IMG/VR virus record: IMGVR_UViG_3300030451_001249
Coordinates: 1 to 33,042 of that record
From: a virus
Length of the DNA stretch: 33,042 nt
Direction: 5' to 3' (one strand)
A model generated the notes under the pieces. That model was not told where the DNA came from. It did not search any database and saw nothing but the letters and a program-made list of their open reading frames with translations. This document shows, one piece after another, positions 1 through 7,402 of the stretch. Within the stretch, counting starts at the first letter, position 1, and each line of letters starts with the position of its first letter. The position numbers were made by a program, and so were the translations under genes.

Positions 1-183
1 ATTAGATTGTTTATTTAATAAAATACCTTTTTCAAAATCATCAAATTCTCCTGTACCAAAATCAGGAATATCAGGTGTAGGGATTAACCAAGATATTGCT
101 TTTGAGAATATTTTGCCAACAACATTAACAGCTTTTTTAAAAGGTTTAGTTACTTTTTTAAATGTTTTACTTATAAAACCCAT
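1..183 (-). CDS. Tail-tip (J-like) protein, N-terminal fragment cut by window edge
   Basis: The frame opens with ATG at 183, overlapping the TAA of the preceding DUF2163 gene in a TAATG junction, and stays open for 61 codons to base 1. The N terminus is basic (MGFISKTFKKVTKPFKK) and ends with LLNKQSN. This matches the usual start of the large tail-tip/host-specificity protein of many siphophages, where KQSN is followed within a few residues by IPVIYGER. That continuation is present at the opposite window end (33042 to 30351, minus strand), so the two pieces are probably one gene split by contig linearisation. Joining base 1 directly to 33042 would be out of frame, so some bases must be missing. 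Confidence 0.8.
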   Translation of the reverse strand, partial: MGFISKTFKKVTKPFKKAVNVVGKIFSKAISWLIPTPDIPDFGTGEFDDFEKGILLNKQSN

Positions 184-749
184 TATTCTCTACCCCATTT
201 TATATCTAAAACAGTTTCTGAACTAAAATTCATTCCCACATCTGTACTAAAAAATCTTTGTTGTGATATGTTATTAGTTTTACGTCCATTCTTTTTTTCA
301 AAGTCAGCCCAATGTGAAACTACATTCAATGTAACTGTACTAGCAGTATCATTTTCTGATATAGAAAATCCCTCTATCTTTCCTTTGTATATTAAAAAAG
401 GGTCAGCAATTAGAGCATTAGAATCGTTTAAAAATCCTCTATAAATATCAACACTATCGTTAATTACATTTTCATTTAATACAGTTGATATAAAGGTTTG
501 ATCTGCACCAGATAAAGCTAAACTTAGACTTGATTTACTTAACTCAGTTTGTTCAGAAAAGTCAGATATACCCATAATGAAATCACTAGCATTATAAGTA
601 ACACTAGAGCCTGATACTGAAGAAGTTAGCGGAAAAGAGCAATCAGTGATATTAACAGCACTAGAGAAACCAATAGTGATAAGATGTATTGGTCGTATAT
701 CATTTGTTGCTAGTTCCGTCTTTACTGCTGTTGTCAGGCTTCTCGTCAT
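183..749 (-). CDS. DUF2163-type tail assembly/hub protein
   Basis: A 188-residue protein beginning MTRSLTTAVKTELATNDIRP, the usual opening of DUF2163/BR0599-type phage and gene-transfer-agent tail proteins (a short helix, then a strand with RP-x-x-L-I). The body is beta-rich, with the typical segment on allowed signal types (DVYRGF-like, here DIYRGFLND) and an ending that describes a short C-terminal domain. It lies between the distal tail protein and the tip protein, where gene transfer agents and lambda-like tails keep hub components. Its start overlaps the preceding small gene by 50 nt, and its stop overlaps the tip-gene start. The family role (hub/baseplate assembly) is known only by position and homology. 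Confidence 0.75.
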   Translation of the reverse strand: MTRSLTTAVKTELATNDIRPIHLITIGFSSAVNITDCSFPLTSSVSGSSVTYNASDFIMGISDFSEQTELSKSSLSLALSGADQTFISTVLNENVINDSVDIYRGFLNDSNALIADPFLIYKGKIEGFSISENDTASTVTLNVVSHWADFEKKNGRKTNNISQQRFFSTDVGMNFSSETVLDIKWGRE

Positions 750-930
750 ATAATTCGTAGTTTGTTTGGGTTACAGTTTCTGTACCTTTTAACATAGTAT
801 ATTCAAATTTGCTATTAGGTTTCTTATATTCTTTGAGATCGTTGATTTCAGTATCAATTTCATCTTCATTGACAATTACTTCAGCAATAAAATCAGCAGT
901 AATTTTATGTGTAATTTTATATTTTTTCAT
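700..930 (-). CDS. Small hypothetical protein in the tail-tip cluster
   Basis: A 76-residue charged protein, beginning MKKYKITHKITADFIAEVIV. The first 20 residues look like alternating beta-strand and the C terminus is disordered and hydrophilic. The start ATG overlaps the stop of the distal tail gene (shared bases around 930), so it is translationally coupled. Its last 50 nt overlap the DUF2163 gene start. I do not recognise a family. Position suggests a small tail accessory factor. Confidence 0.6.
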   Translation of the reverse strand: MKKYKITHKITADFIAEVIVNEDEIDTEINDLKEYKKPNSKFEYTMLKGTETVTQTNYELYDEKPDNSSKDGTSNK

Positions 931-1550
931 TAAAGAGCTTCTTCAACATCTAACTCAAATTGATATAATAAATTACCATCTTGTGAACTTGTTACAGCAC
1001 CAAACTCTTGAACATCATTTGTAAGATGTACTGTAAATGGAACATTATCATAAGTTACTGTTGAATTATCTGTTAAAGCAGTTGTTAAAGGTGGCTCTAT
1101 AGTTACTGTTGCGGCATTAGAAGAAGCAGTTACGTCTTCAACTATCATATAAACTTTAGAATGACTTGCAAATTTAATCATATCTCCCGCTTTAAATCTT
1201 TGCGTTCCATCATGTGCAAATCCGTCCATAGCAATCGTTGTATCTCCAACTGCGTGAACACCATTTACTAAAACTGTTCCGTTTTCATGCCCTTTAGCAT
1301 TTTTTAGTTCTGGTGGAATGATAGTAAAATTTTCTTTTCCTGATCTTTGTTTAATAATAAATGCCATCAAAGCACCATAAACTTCATCTCTTTTTGCAGT
1401 AATAATTTTTGCAGTAAATCCAAATCTTTGACCATCAACTTGTCTTGCTAATTTTTTTCCTGATTGTGATTTAGAAATAATTGTATTTTGAATTGATCTA
1501 AAATTCATTGTTTGAAAACTTGCAGTAGATATTGGAAAAGCACCTGACAT
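930..1550 (-). CDS. Distal tail-like structural protein
   Basis: A 206-residue protein that directly follows the tape measure gene, with its ATG in a TAATG overlap at 1550. The sequence is beta-rich and without membrane segments. It contains FTIIPPELKNAKGHENGTV and a middle segment, AVGDTTIAMDGF...FKAGDMIKF, that resembles the small beta-barrel insert found in many tail tip adaptors. In siphophages the gene after the tape measure encodes the distal tail protein or M-like tip protein, so the call rests mainly on order. It could instead be a minor tail protein (lambda M-like). Confidence 0.65.
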   Translation of the reverse strand: MSGAFPISTASFQTMNFRSIQNTIISKSQSGKKLARQVDGQRFGFTAKIITAKRDEVYGALMAFIIKQRSGKENFTIIPPELKNAKGHENGTVLVNGVHAVGDTTIAMDGFAHDGTQRFKAGDMIKFASHSKVYMIVEDVTASSNAATVTIEPPLTTALTDNSTVTYDNVPFTVHLTNDVQEFGAVTSSQDGNLLYQFELDVEEAL

Positions 1551-3499
1551 TAAATTAAAGCCTCTCTACCTCTTTCATTAACAGCACTGTTAATTAATTG
1601 TGTTATTGTTCCTCTTGATCTTACAAGTAGTTCTTCAAAACCAGAAGCATCAACAGCATTAATATTAAAGTTTACAGTTACAGCTTCTCCGCCTGTGCCT
1701 CTAGCAGATTGAGTTATTTGGCCTGTTGAGTTTGGTACAAACATTTCTGCACCTTGTTCCCCAACTAAAATTGGTTGGCCTTTTCTAACTGCACCACCTT
1801 TTTGAAATCCTTTTATCTTATCTACAAATTTTAAACCAGCACCAACAACTAAACCAGCCGCTGCTATATTTAATGGAAAAGGAATTGATGCTAAAGCTTT
1901 TGCACCAGCTTTATATGCAGATATTAAACCCTCTCTTATAGCTTCAAATTTAAATAATGCTGTTCCTTTTTTAATTGCCGCTTGAACTACTGACCCAACC
2001 ATAGCTTCTACTATTGATCTAATAATAGCTTCTTTTAAAGTTTTGAAACTTAATTTTCCTGTCATTATAAAATCAGTAATACTTGATTGTAATGATCTTA
2101 AAGATTTTTGACCAGCTTCTTTAAATCTTTCAAATGTAGAAACATCAAGTGCTGAAGTTAAACCTTCTTTAAATCCACCAAATGCTTCTTCTTTTGCTTT
2201 TTGAAATGCAGAAGGCATCTCAATAGACATATCATGGATAATATCTTGAATAGGTTGTTGAGTTTTTAAAAATTCCTCTCTTGCTTCTTTAACTGATTCA
2301 GGAATTAAAGACATATCGTGAACTATGTCATGTATTGGTTGTTGTGTTCTTAAAAATTCTTCTCTTAATTCATTTTCTTTTGCTCTAGCTTGTTCTATTA
2401 ATTGAGCTGTTTCTCTTATTAATTTATTTCTTTCTGCTATTTGTTGATTACCAGATAATTCGTGTTCAAAAGGTTCAATTTTAACTTTGATACCTTTATC
2501 TCCAAATTTTTCTCCAAATTCATTAGCTTTATCTATTGCCGCAGTAATAAGTGCTAGACCAACAAAACCTTTTTTACCTAATAGCACTGCACCAATAAGA
2601 CCTATACTTTGTATAACTTCTGGTAATGCAAAAAAACCATCTTTAACACTTTTTAAAAATCCTAAAACTTTTTCAAAAAATGGTACTAATTTCTGTCCAA
2701 TATCAACTATACCTATTAATGCTTTCGCAAGATTTTGACCAAGTGATACAGCTATTTTGTCTATTTGTTCAGCATTATTTGCTAGAAATTTATCTAATTC
2801 TCCAAATTGAGTTTTAAGTTCTTCAAAGAAACCAGCTTCTAATAAAACTTTTTTAAAGTTAAATATTTTATCTCCAATCATTGAGAGAGTTCCCTCAAAT
2901 GTTTGAGCTAGTTCATCAGTAGCTTTTCCAAACCTACCATCTTTACCAAATACTCTTTCAAAAGCCGCTACTGTTTCCTCAATAGAAACTGTTGCACCAG
3001 CTTTAAAGCCAAGCATATTTCTAACACCTTTTTCTCTAAATAAATCTGCCGCACCAATACCAGCACTAAATGATCTTTGTATTTGTTCTGCCGCAGTTCT
3101 AAAATCTAAACCTGTTGTAGCCGCTACATTACCTGTAATCTCCAACATCTTTTGAAGATCATCTGCATTATCTGTAACAGTTGCTAAAATACCTGAACCA
3201 GCTTGTATTTCTTGTAAAGAAAAAGGAACTTTAGATGCAAATTTGACCATATTGTCAAAAGCTTTAGTACCCTCATTTGTATCTTTAAGTAGGAATTTTA
3301 ATCTAACTCTTAAATTTTCTAATTCTTTTCCTGTGCTAACTAGATTTCTAACAACTAATCCAGCACCTAAACCAACAAATGCACTTTGCAAACTAAATAC
3401 TGATCTTTTTAATCTTCCTAATGCACCTTGAACACCACTAAGAGCCTGTTTGGTTCGATCTCGTGCTACTATATCAATATTAAGTTTCTGGTTGGCCAT
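1550..3499 (-). CDS. Tail tape measure protein
   Basis: At 649 residues this is one of the longest proteins in the window. It starts MANQKLNIDIVARDRTKQAL, the classic tape-measure opening, followed by helical/coiled-coil sequence and hydrophobic segments (GFVGLALITAAIDKA and IPFPLNIAAAGLVVGAGLKF). The C-terminal part carries VGEQGAEMFVPNSTGQI, a motif frequent near tape-measure C termini. It is the gene right after the G/GT chaperone, with ATG overlapping the GT stop (TAATG at 3497-3501). By the usual 0.15 nm per residue rule, a tail near 100 nm is expected, which fits a siphovirus. Two 28-residue units are duplicated near the middle (see separate entry). Confidence 0.93.
   Translation of the reverse strand: MANQKLNIDIVARDRTKQALSGVQGALGRLKRSVFSLQSAFVGLGAGLVVRNLVSTGKELENLRVRLKFLLKDTNEGTKAFDNMVKFASKVPFSLQEIQAGSGILATVTDNADDLQKMLEITGNVAATTGLDFRTAAEQIQRSFSAGIGAADLFREKGVRNMLGFKAGATVSIEETVAAFERVFGKDGRFGKATDELAQTFEGTLSMIGDKIFNFKKVLLEAGFFEELKTQFGELDKFLANNAEQIDKIAVSLGQNLAKALIGIVDIGQKLVPFFEKVLGFLKSVKDGFFALPEVIQSIGLIGAVLLGKKGFVGLALITAAIDKANEFGEKFGDKGIKVKIEPFEHELSGNQQIAERNKLIRETAQLIEQARAKENELREEFLRTQQPIHDIVHDMSLIPESVKEAREEFLKTQQPIQDIIHDMSIEMPSAFQKAKEEAFGGFKEGLTSALDVSTFERFKEAGQKSLRSLQSSITDFIMTGKLSFKTLKEAIIRSIVEAMVGSVVQAAIKKGTALFKFEAIREGLISAYKAGAKALASIPFPLNIAAAGLVVGAGLKFVDKIKGFQKGGAVRKGQPILVGEQGAEMFVPNSTGQITQSARGTGGEAVTVNFNINAVDASGFEELLVRSRGTITQLINSAVNERGREALI
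2225..2365 (-). repeat. Two diverged 28-codon tandem units inside the tape measure gene
   Basis: The protein contains REEFLRTQQPIHDIVHDMS and, 28 residues later, REEFLKTQQPIQDIIHDMS. At DNA level the copies start 84 bases apart (2309-2365 and 2225-2281), an in-frame period. The arrangement is a direct tandem duplication with several synonymous and conservative changes, so it is not a very recent event. Each unit would add about 4 nm of tail. Confidence 0.9.
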
Positions 3500-4031
3500 T
3501 ATGTTTTAAACTTTCTTGCTTCAGCTAATTTCTTTTCATTATTATACTTATCTTGTTCTTTTTTCAAGTAAGCTATCCAAAGATTGTAATGGCTCATAGG
3601 CATATCCAATACCTCTTGAATTGTAATCTTCAATCTATCTGCGACAACCAATAGGGTTTGAATATCAGTGTCGCTATCTACTTTTTTTCAGCTTCTTCGT
3701 ATGATGTGTCTAAAAGAATTTTATTTGCAATTGTAGCTACGACATTAGAGTCAGCTTTTTTTCTAAGTGCAAATTTGTCTTCAGGTTTAAATGCTTTTTG
3801 CAGTTGTCCTTTATCATCTTTAACCAATAGCTTCATTATTAGTAAATCCACTAATACAGTTAGATCAGAAAAGTTGCTTGATTTCTTGAAGATAATATTT
3901 TTTTCTTCAAGTGTTAAAGGCTCAGAATAAAACACAGATGGATTTCCATGTTCATCTTTCCATTCTTCAACTTCAATAGTTATAGTTTGTAGACTTTCAA
4001 AATGAGATTTAACTCGGTCTATTACTGACAT
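3499..4031 (-). CDS. Tail assembly chaperone, -1 frameshifted long form (gpGT-like)
   Basis: Reading from 4031 and slipping back one base at 3681-3687 extends the protein by 60 residues, giving about 177 residues. The extension reads VDSDTDIQTLLVVADRLKIT and continues with MSHYNLWIAYLKKEQDKY to a TAA at 3501-3499 that overlaps the tape measure ATG. The Tyr/Trp-containing helix in the extension looks like the T domain of other siphophages, which binds the tape measure. The extension has no good start of its own near its beginning, so frameshifting is the simplest way to express it. Confidence 0.85.
3678..4031 (-). CDS. Tail assembly chaperone, short form (gpG-like)
   Basis: A 117-residue product beginning MSVIDRVKSHFESLQTITIEVEEW. 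It lies between the tail tube gene and the tape measure, the fixed place of the lambda G/T-type chaperone pair. It is mostly helical after an N-terminal strand region and ends EEAEKK just before TAG. The stop comes immediately after a slippery A AAA AAG heptamer, so this is the unshifted product. By analogy with lambda it would coat the tape measure protein and recruit tube subunits. The start has TAATG-like spacing 9 nt after the tube gene stop. Confidence 0.85.
   Translation of the reverse strand: MSVIDRVKSHFESLQTITIEVEEWKDEHGNPSVFYSEPLTLEEKNIIFKKSSNFSDLTVLVDLLIMKLLVKDDKGQLQKAFKPEDKFALRKKADSNVVATIANKILLDTSYEEAEKK
3681..3687 (-). promoter_or_regulatory. Programmed -1 frameshift slippery site A AAA AAG
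   Basis: In the zero frame the minus strand reads GAA AAA AAG TAG, so the heptamer A AAA AAG occupies 3687-3681 with codon phase exactly as required for tandem -1 slippage. This is the same heptamer as in E. coli dnaX. The zero-frame stop follows at once and the -1 frame is open for 60 codons to the tape measure start. I did not find a clear stimulatory hairpin downstream by eye. Confidence 0.88.
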
Positions 4032-4039
4032 AAATTATA

Positions 4040-4426
4040 TTATACAGTACCTTTAGTTAAAGCCCCTGTGCCTTGAAAAGTAACTGATCTTGATACAATT
4101 CCGTCCATAGCATTATTGATAGACATTCCTGTTACAAGTCCTGTTCCTGTGAAACTTTGATCTCCTGTAGTATTACCCTCTGGTAATAATATGAAAGAGA
4201 TTGAAGACCCAGCAGTTAAAGTTTCTTGTGGTGCATCAGTTTCGTCATAGTGCATTTCTAATGTACCAGAGAACGAAGTTCTACCAGCTACAAATGATTT
4301 TGTTGCATCTGATAATTGAGTATCTTCTACAACATCTCCTGTAGTTTCAATAGTGAAACCTGTCAATTCTCCAATTGCAGTTCCACCAGCAGTTACTACT
4401 CCTTCTTTTCCGTGATGTGTTGCCAT
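4040..4426 (-). CDS. Major tail tube protein
   Basis: A 128-residue, beta-rich, Thr/Gly-rich protein starting MATHHGKEGVVTAGGTAIGE. The pattern (short loop, strand pairs with TGFTIETTGDVVEDT, SGTLEMHYDETD, then SVTFQGTGALTKGTV) is that of compact tail tube proteins of the gene transfer agent and marine siphophage type. The place just before the G/GT chaperone and tape measure supports the call. It should be among the most abundant virion proteins. Confidence 0.83.
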   Translation of the reverse strand: MATHHGKEGVVTAGGTAIGELTGFTIETTGDVVEDTQLSDATKSFVAGRTSFSGTLEMHYDETDAPQETLTAGSSISFILLPEGNTTGDQSFTGTGLVTGMSINNAMDGIVSRSVTFQGTGALTKGTV

Positions 4427-4557
4427 TTGCCTTTATCCTTTTTTGGTTTAGATTTATTTTCTTCTTGCTTCCAGCCAAGTGCTAAAAAATTATCAAGTTG
4501 AGTTTCATTGATAATCATTTCATGCCCATCTTTATATAATTTAATATCTTTAGCCAT
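4396..4557 (-). CDS. Small protein between neck and tube genes
   Basis: A 53-codon frame beginning MAKDIKLYKDGHEMIINETQ, then LDNFLALGWKQEE and a lysine-rich end. Small proteins of this layout (beta hairpin, then a helix ending in LGW) sit next to tail tube or neck genes in many phages. Its 3' end overlaps the tube gene start by 31 nt. Function is unknown. Confidence 0.6.
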   Translation of the reverse strand: MAKDIKLYKDGHEMIINETQLDNFLALGWKQEENKSKPKKDKGKWQHITEKKE

Positions 4558-4568
4558 AACGTCTTTTA

Positions 4569-4766
4569 CTATTTATCTTCTTCTTCGTCAATATCTTCAT
4601 CAAATTCTTCATCATCTATTTCATCTTCCCAATCATGATCTTCTTGATTGTCTGAAAGTTCAGCTAATAAATCTTTGACTTCTTCACAAAGTATAGATTC
4701 TTTATCGTGCATCTTTTCGATCTGATCTATTTTCTTTTCTATTTTATTAATTATTTTCTGACTCAT
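4569..4766 (-). CDS. Small acidic protein
   Basis: A 65-residue protein with an N-terminal amphipathic coiled coil (MSQKIINKIEKKIDQIEKM) and a strongly acidic tail of about 25 residues made mostly of Asp and Glu. An AGGA ribosome-binding sequence precedes the ATG. It lies between the tail terminator and tube genes. The acidic tail could mimic nucleic acid or bind a basic partner, but nothing identifies a role. Confidence 0.6.
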   Translation of the reverse strand: MSQKIINKIEKKIDQIEKMHDKESILCEEVKDLLAELSDNQEDHDWEDEIDDEEFDEDIDEEEDK

Positions 4767-4774
4767 AATTTATC

Positions 4775-5212
4775 CTATGGTGTTCCAGCTTCATATTCGT
4801 ACATACACCTGATAGTCATTCTTATCCCACCAACAGGAAATAAAGAACCTTCATCAGTTTCTACTTGTATAACTTCTGAATCAAGTGCGTTACCATTTCG
4901 AGTAATATCAGTTTCTATTGCAGTTTCAATAGCTGTTATTAGTTCGTTTCTTTTAGTATCTATATTAGCTTCTGCACCTTTAACAAAACCAAGTATTACA
5001 AAATCTATCGTACCATGTCTTCTTTTCGCACCACTTCCAAGTTCACTATCATCTCTGTTTTCTTCTGATGTTTGCACTATTACTGCTGGATATTGTTGCT
5101 CTGATAATTCATCTAAAATAAATGGTTGTCTTGTAGCTTTCTTAACTGCTGGGCTACTAATAGCAGATATTACTGATAATAAATTACTAGCTATGTTTTC
5201 TCTTACACTCAT
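4775..5212 (-). CDS. Tail terminator (gpU-like) protein
   Basis: A 145-residue protein starting MSVRENIASNLLSVISAI, with an alpha/beta pattern: an N-terminal helix, strands around QQYPAVIVQTSEENRDD, a long helix NELITAIETAIETDI, and final strands GGIRMTIRCMYEYEAGTP. This matches tail completion/terminator proteins, which cap the tube and join it to the head. The gene order (neck protein, this gene, tube, chaperone) is the conserved one. The start overlaps the preceding stop by 4 nt. Confidence 0.75.
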   Translation of the reverse strand: MSVRENIASNLLSVISAISSPAVKKATRQPFILDELSEQQYPAVIVQTSEENRDDSELGSGAKRRHGTIDFVILGFVKGAEANIDTKRNELITAIETAIETDITRNGNALDSEVIQVETDEGSLFPVGGIRMTIRCMYEYEAGTP

Positions 5213-5679
5213 ACCCTGAACTTCCTTAATTCTTTTTCTACAAATTTATTAAATTGTTTGTTTATAATATTTTCTGTTCTATCATTAAAGCCAAAAAATA
5301 CTCTATTATTGCTTCCCATCATAACCTGATTAAATAATGCTCTCTGTCTCATTTCTGCATTAGTGAAACCAAGTGTAGCTTTGAATTTGCCTGTTTTCTT
5401 GCTTGTTAAACTACCCAACATTCTACCAGAATAGAATAAATCTACTGCTGTTGGTTTACCTTCTCTTTCTAATCTTTTTATATATCCTCTTGTATAAGGT
5501 GCAAAAGGTGCATAATTTTTATCAATACCTTTTTTGGTGTTAGTTCTGATAATATCTATTAATTGAAATCCAGCTTGTTTTACACCTTTATCAATTGCTC
5601 TTGTTAGAACAGATTGAAATTTTTTAATATTTTTAGATACCTGTTTTGAATTAGATTTTACATTAAGATCGACAGCCAT
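5209..5679 (-). CDS. HK97 gp10/virion-morphogenesis type neck protein
   Basis: A 156-residue, basic protein. The N-terminal half has a long helix (KQVSKNIKKFQSVLTRAIDK), then GIDKNYAPFAPYTRGYIKR and DLFYSGRMLGSLTSK, the hallmark of the gp10/virion-morphogenesis group (substrate-like 'FxPYTxxY...SGxM' pattern). These act in tail completion or as head-tail joining factors. It is joined to its neighbours by a TAATG upstream and an ATGA downstream. Confidence 0.7.
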   Translation of the reverse strand: MAVDLNVKSNSKQVSKNIKKFQSVLTRAIDKGVKQAGFQLIDIIRTNTKKGIDKNYAPFAPYTRGYIKRLEREGKPTAVDLFYSGRMLGSLTSKKTGKFKATLGFTNAEMRQRALFNQVMMGSNNRVFFGFNDRTENIINKQFNKFVEKELRKFRV

Positions 5680-6164
5680 TATCTAGTCAATCTTCTAAAT
5701 CCGTGTAATGGTTCTCTCTCGTTTGTAACAATAGTTCCATCAGCATCAGTATCATATTCAACACCATCTTCTAATATCATTCTCCATTCGATATTGTATT
5801 GGCTCATATAATATTCTGCCATTCTTTCAAATCTGTCTTTCTCTGTTTCAGGTCTAAACTTAGTTAATGCTGGTAAAAGGAATCTGCCCAAAAATAGATA
5901 AACTCCAGCCCTCTCGAACTGATCTAAGTTTACTTTTGTATTAACCATCTCAGCAGTGTTTAAAACTGTAATATCTGTAAATACGTTTTGCTTGTATACA
6001 GGCCACCACTCCACTCTTAATTGTCTAAGAATATCATTAGTAGTTTGTGCAAAGAAATTAACTGCTTCTGTATCTCCAGCCGCTATACCAAAACCAAACG
6101 CATCTGGTTGATATTTAGTTACATCTCCAGCAACAATAACGTCAGCACCTGTATAATTAGCCAT
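5679..6164 (-). CDS. Head-tail connector/neck protein candidate
   Basis: A 161-residue protein placed after the capsid and before the gp10-like gene, where head completion and adaptor proteins are encoded. It contains aromatic-rich helical segments (LRQLRVEWWPVYKQNVF and DRFERMAEYYMSQYNIEWRM) and an acidic loop (DGVEYDTDADGT). I recognise no named family with certainty, so the call is by position. Confidence 0.6.
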   Translation of the reverse strand: MANYTGADVIVAGDVTKYQPDAFGFGIAAGDTEAVNFFAQTTNDILRQLRVEWWPVYKQNVFTDITVLNTAEMVNTKVNLDQFERAGVYLFLGRFLLPALTKFRPETEKDRFERMAEYYMSQYNIEWRMILEDGVEYDTDADGTIVTNEREPLHGFRRLTR

Positions 6165-6289
6165 TAATTACTCCAAATTAGATAAGCAATAATTAAAATA
6201 ACAGGGATAGAATACATAGGGTTATTTTTAGACTTTACCCAAACCCATTTGCTTTTTTTTCTAATCTGTTTCCAAATCCATTGGTTCAT
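6164..6289 (-). CDS. Small single-pass membrane protein overlapping its neighbours
   Basis: A 41-codon frame begins ATG AAC CAA TGG inside the end of the upstream gene and finishes with a TAA that overlaps the ATG of the next gene (TAATG at 6164). The product has a basic, Trp-rich start (MNQWIWKQIRKKSKWVWV) and a hydrophobic C-terminal segment MYSIPVILIIAYLIWSN. A GAGG sequence lies 10 nt before the start. It fills an otherwise non-coding gap and has the same stop/start coupling as neighbouring genes, which supports it. Confidence 0.55.
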   Translation of the reverse strand: MNQWIWKQIRKKSKWVWVKSKNNPMYSIPVILIIAYLIWSN

Positions 6290-6488
6290 CTTTTTTCTTC
6301 CTCGTTTTTCTTTTTTTTGGTTTTAGTTCTACAACTTTATCTTCTTTTACAACATCTTCTTCAGGTTTAAAACCTCTTATTTCCCACATTCTTTTATTTG
6401 ATTTATAATCTGTGTATGGTCTTTGAATTTTTTTGTTACCTTTTACAAGTGTAACTATGTTTGGATTCTCTTGTTTTATTTTAATCAT
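6261..6488 (-). CDS. Small basic protein downstream of capsid gene
   Basis: A 75-residue lysine-rich protein starting MIKIKQENPNIVTLVKGNKK. A beta-hairpin-like N terminus (VTLVKGNKKIQRPYTDYKSN) is followed by KMWEIRGF-like sequence and a long Lys/Arg-rich tail. It lies between the capsid and neck genes, a common place for small head accessory proteins. An AGGAG-type sequence precedes the start. Function unknown. Confidence 0.6.
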   Translation of the reverse strand: MIKIKQENPNIVTLVKGNKKIQRPYTDYKSNKRMWEIRGFKPEEDVVKEDKVVELKPKKRKTRKKKDEPMDLETD

Positions 6489-6539
6489 AATTTCTCCTAT
6501 TAGATGCGTGGGCTATTTCTAGCCCACACAAAGTATCTA

Positions 6540-7385
6540 CTATTGGATAGATGAATCGTGGTGTAGTTCTACTCCATAAGAGTCATGGATTTCTCCAACT
6601 CCGTATACAGCAGTAGCTACAATCTCGTCTGCTCTTAGAGAAGCATCTCTTTGAGTTTCGATTTTTAGACCTTGCATTTCAGCTAATGCTAATGCGTCTC
6701 TGTGCATAGCACCACCTTTGTAGTCTCCAGCATTACCTGTGTTAGAGATATTTGAAGTTTCAAATATTCTTAGACCAGCAAGTGAACCAACAAAGCCTGA
6801 TCTCATAGCTTCATTTTGTAGGTCGCCACCATTCGGATTAGCAAAAGTGTTAGTTAAGTTTGCTTTTAAATCGTAAGCAATCTTAGGGTGTAACACTACT
6901 GCACAATCGTTAAGATTTAATGCGTTTCCTCTTAATGTAGAAGCCGCATTGAAGATCGCCGCCGCACTGATAGCCGCAGTACCATCTCCAACCGCAGTTG
7001 AGAAACCATCAAATAATGCAGTTAAATCTGCATCTTGTTTCTTAGCTACAGCTTCTCCAAATAATCTACCAATATCAGCCGCTACATTTCTGGGTGCTGA
7101 GTTTCTTGCTAGATCAGTAAGAGTTGTCATAACACCAACTTCAGCCGCAGTAATTGTTACTGAAGTAGGATTGATTGCAGTATTAGACAAATCAGTTGCT
7201 TCTGAAACTGCCGCCGCAGATACAGCCGAATAAATCGGAACTTCTACAGCTTTACCACCACCAGCAATCGTGTAATTTCTTACAAGATTTCTCATGATAG
7301 ATTGTTCTTGAGCAACGAATTGAGCTTCTGCTACTATCTCTGTGTATAGTTCCGATAGCGTAGAACTTGTACTTTCGTTTGCCAT
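6540..7385 (-). CDS. Major capsid protein
   Basis: A 281-residue protein without signal or membrane segments, starting MANESTSSTLSELYTEIVAE. It has the features of a capsid subunit of HK97 type: an N-terminal helix, strands with VEVPIYSAVSAAAVSEATDL, a long spine helix region around VAADIGRLFGEAVAKKQDAD, and a mixed A-domain with DCAVVLHPKIAYDLKANL. It follows the scaffold gene, as usual. Its coding sequence is noticeably rich in GCC/GCA alanine codons compared with its neighbours, as expected for an abundant alanine-rich protein. The fold is inferred from pattern and position. Confidence 0.85.
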   Translation of the reverse strand: MANESTSSTLSELYTEIVAEAQFVAQEQSIMRNLVRNYTIAGGGKAVEVPIYSAVSAAAVSEATDLSNTAINPTSVTITAAEVGVMTTLTDLARNSAPRNVAADIGRLFGEAVAKKQDADLTALFDGFSTAVGDGTAAISAAAIFNAASTLRGNALNLNDCAVVLHPKIAYDLKANLTNTFANPNGGDLQNEAMRSGFVGSLAGLRIFETSNISNTGNAGDYKGGAMHRDALALAEMQGLKIETQRDASLRADEIVATAVYGVGEIHDSYGVELHHDSSIQ

Positions 7386-7402
7386 TTTTATTACCTATTA
7401 AG

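Noticed and set aside
4707-5219. Plus-strand open frame of 170 codons
   Set aside because: It is antisense to the tail terminator gene, has low-complexity Ser/Ile/Val composition typical of a shadow frame, and no RBS.
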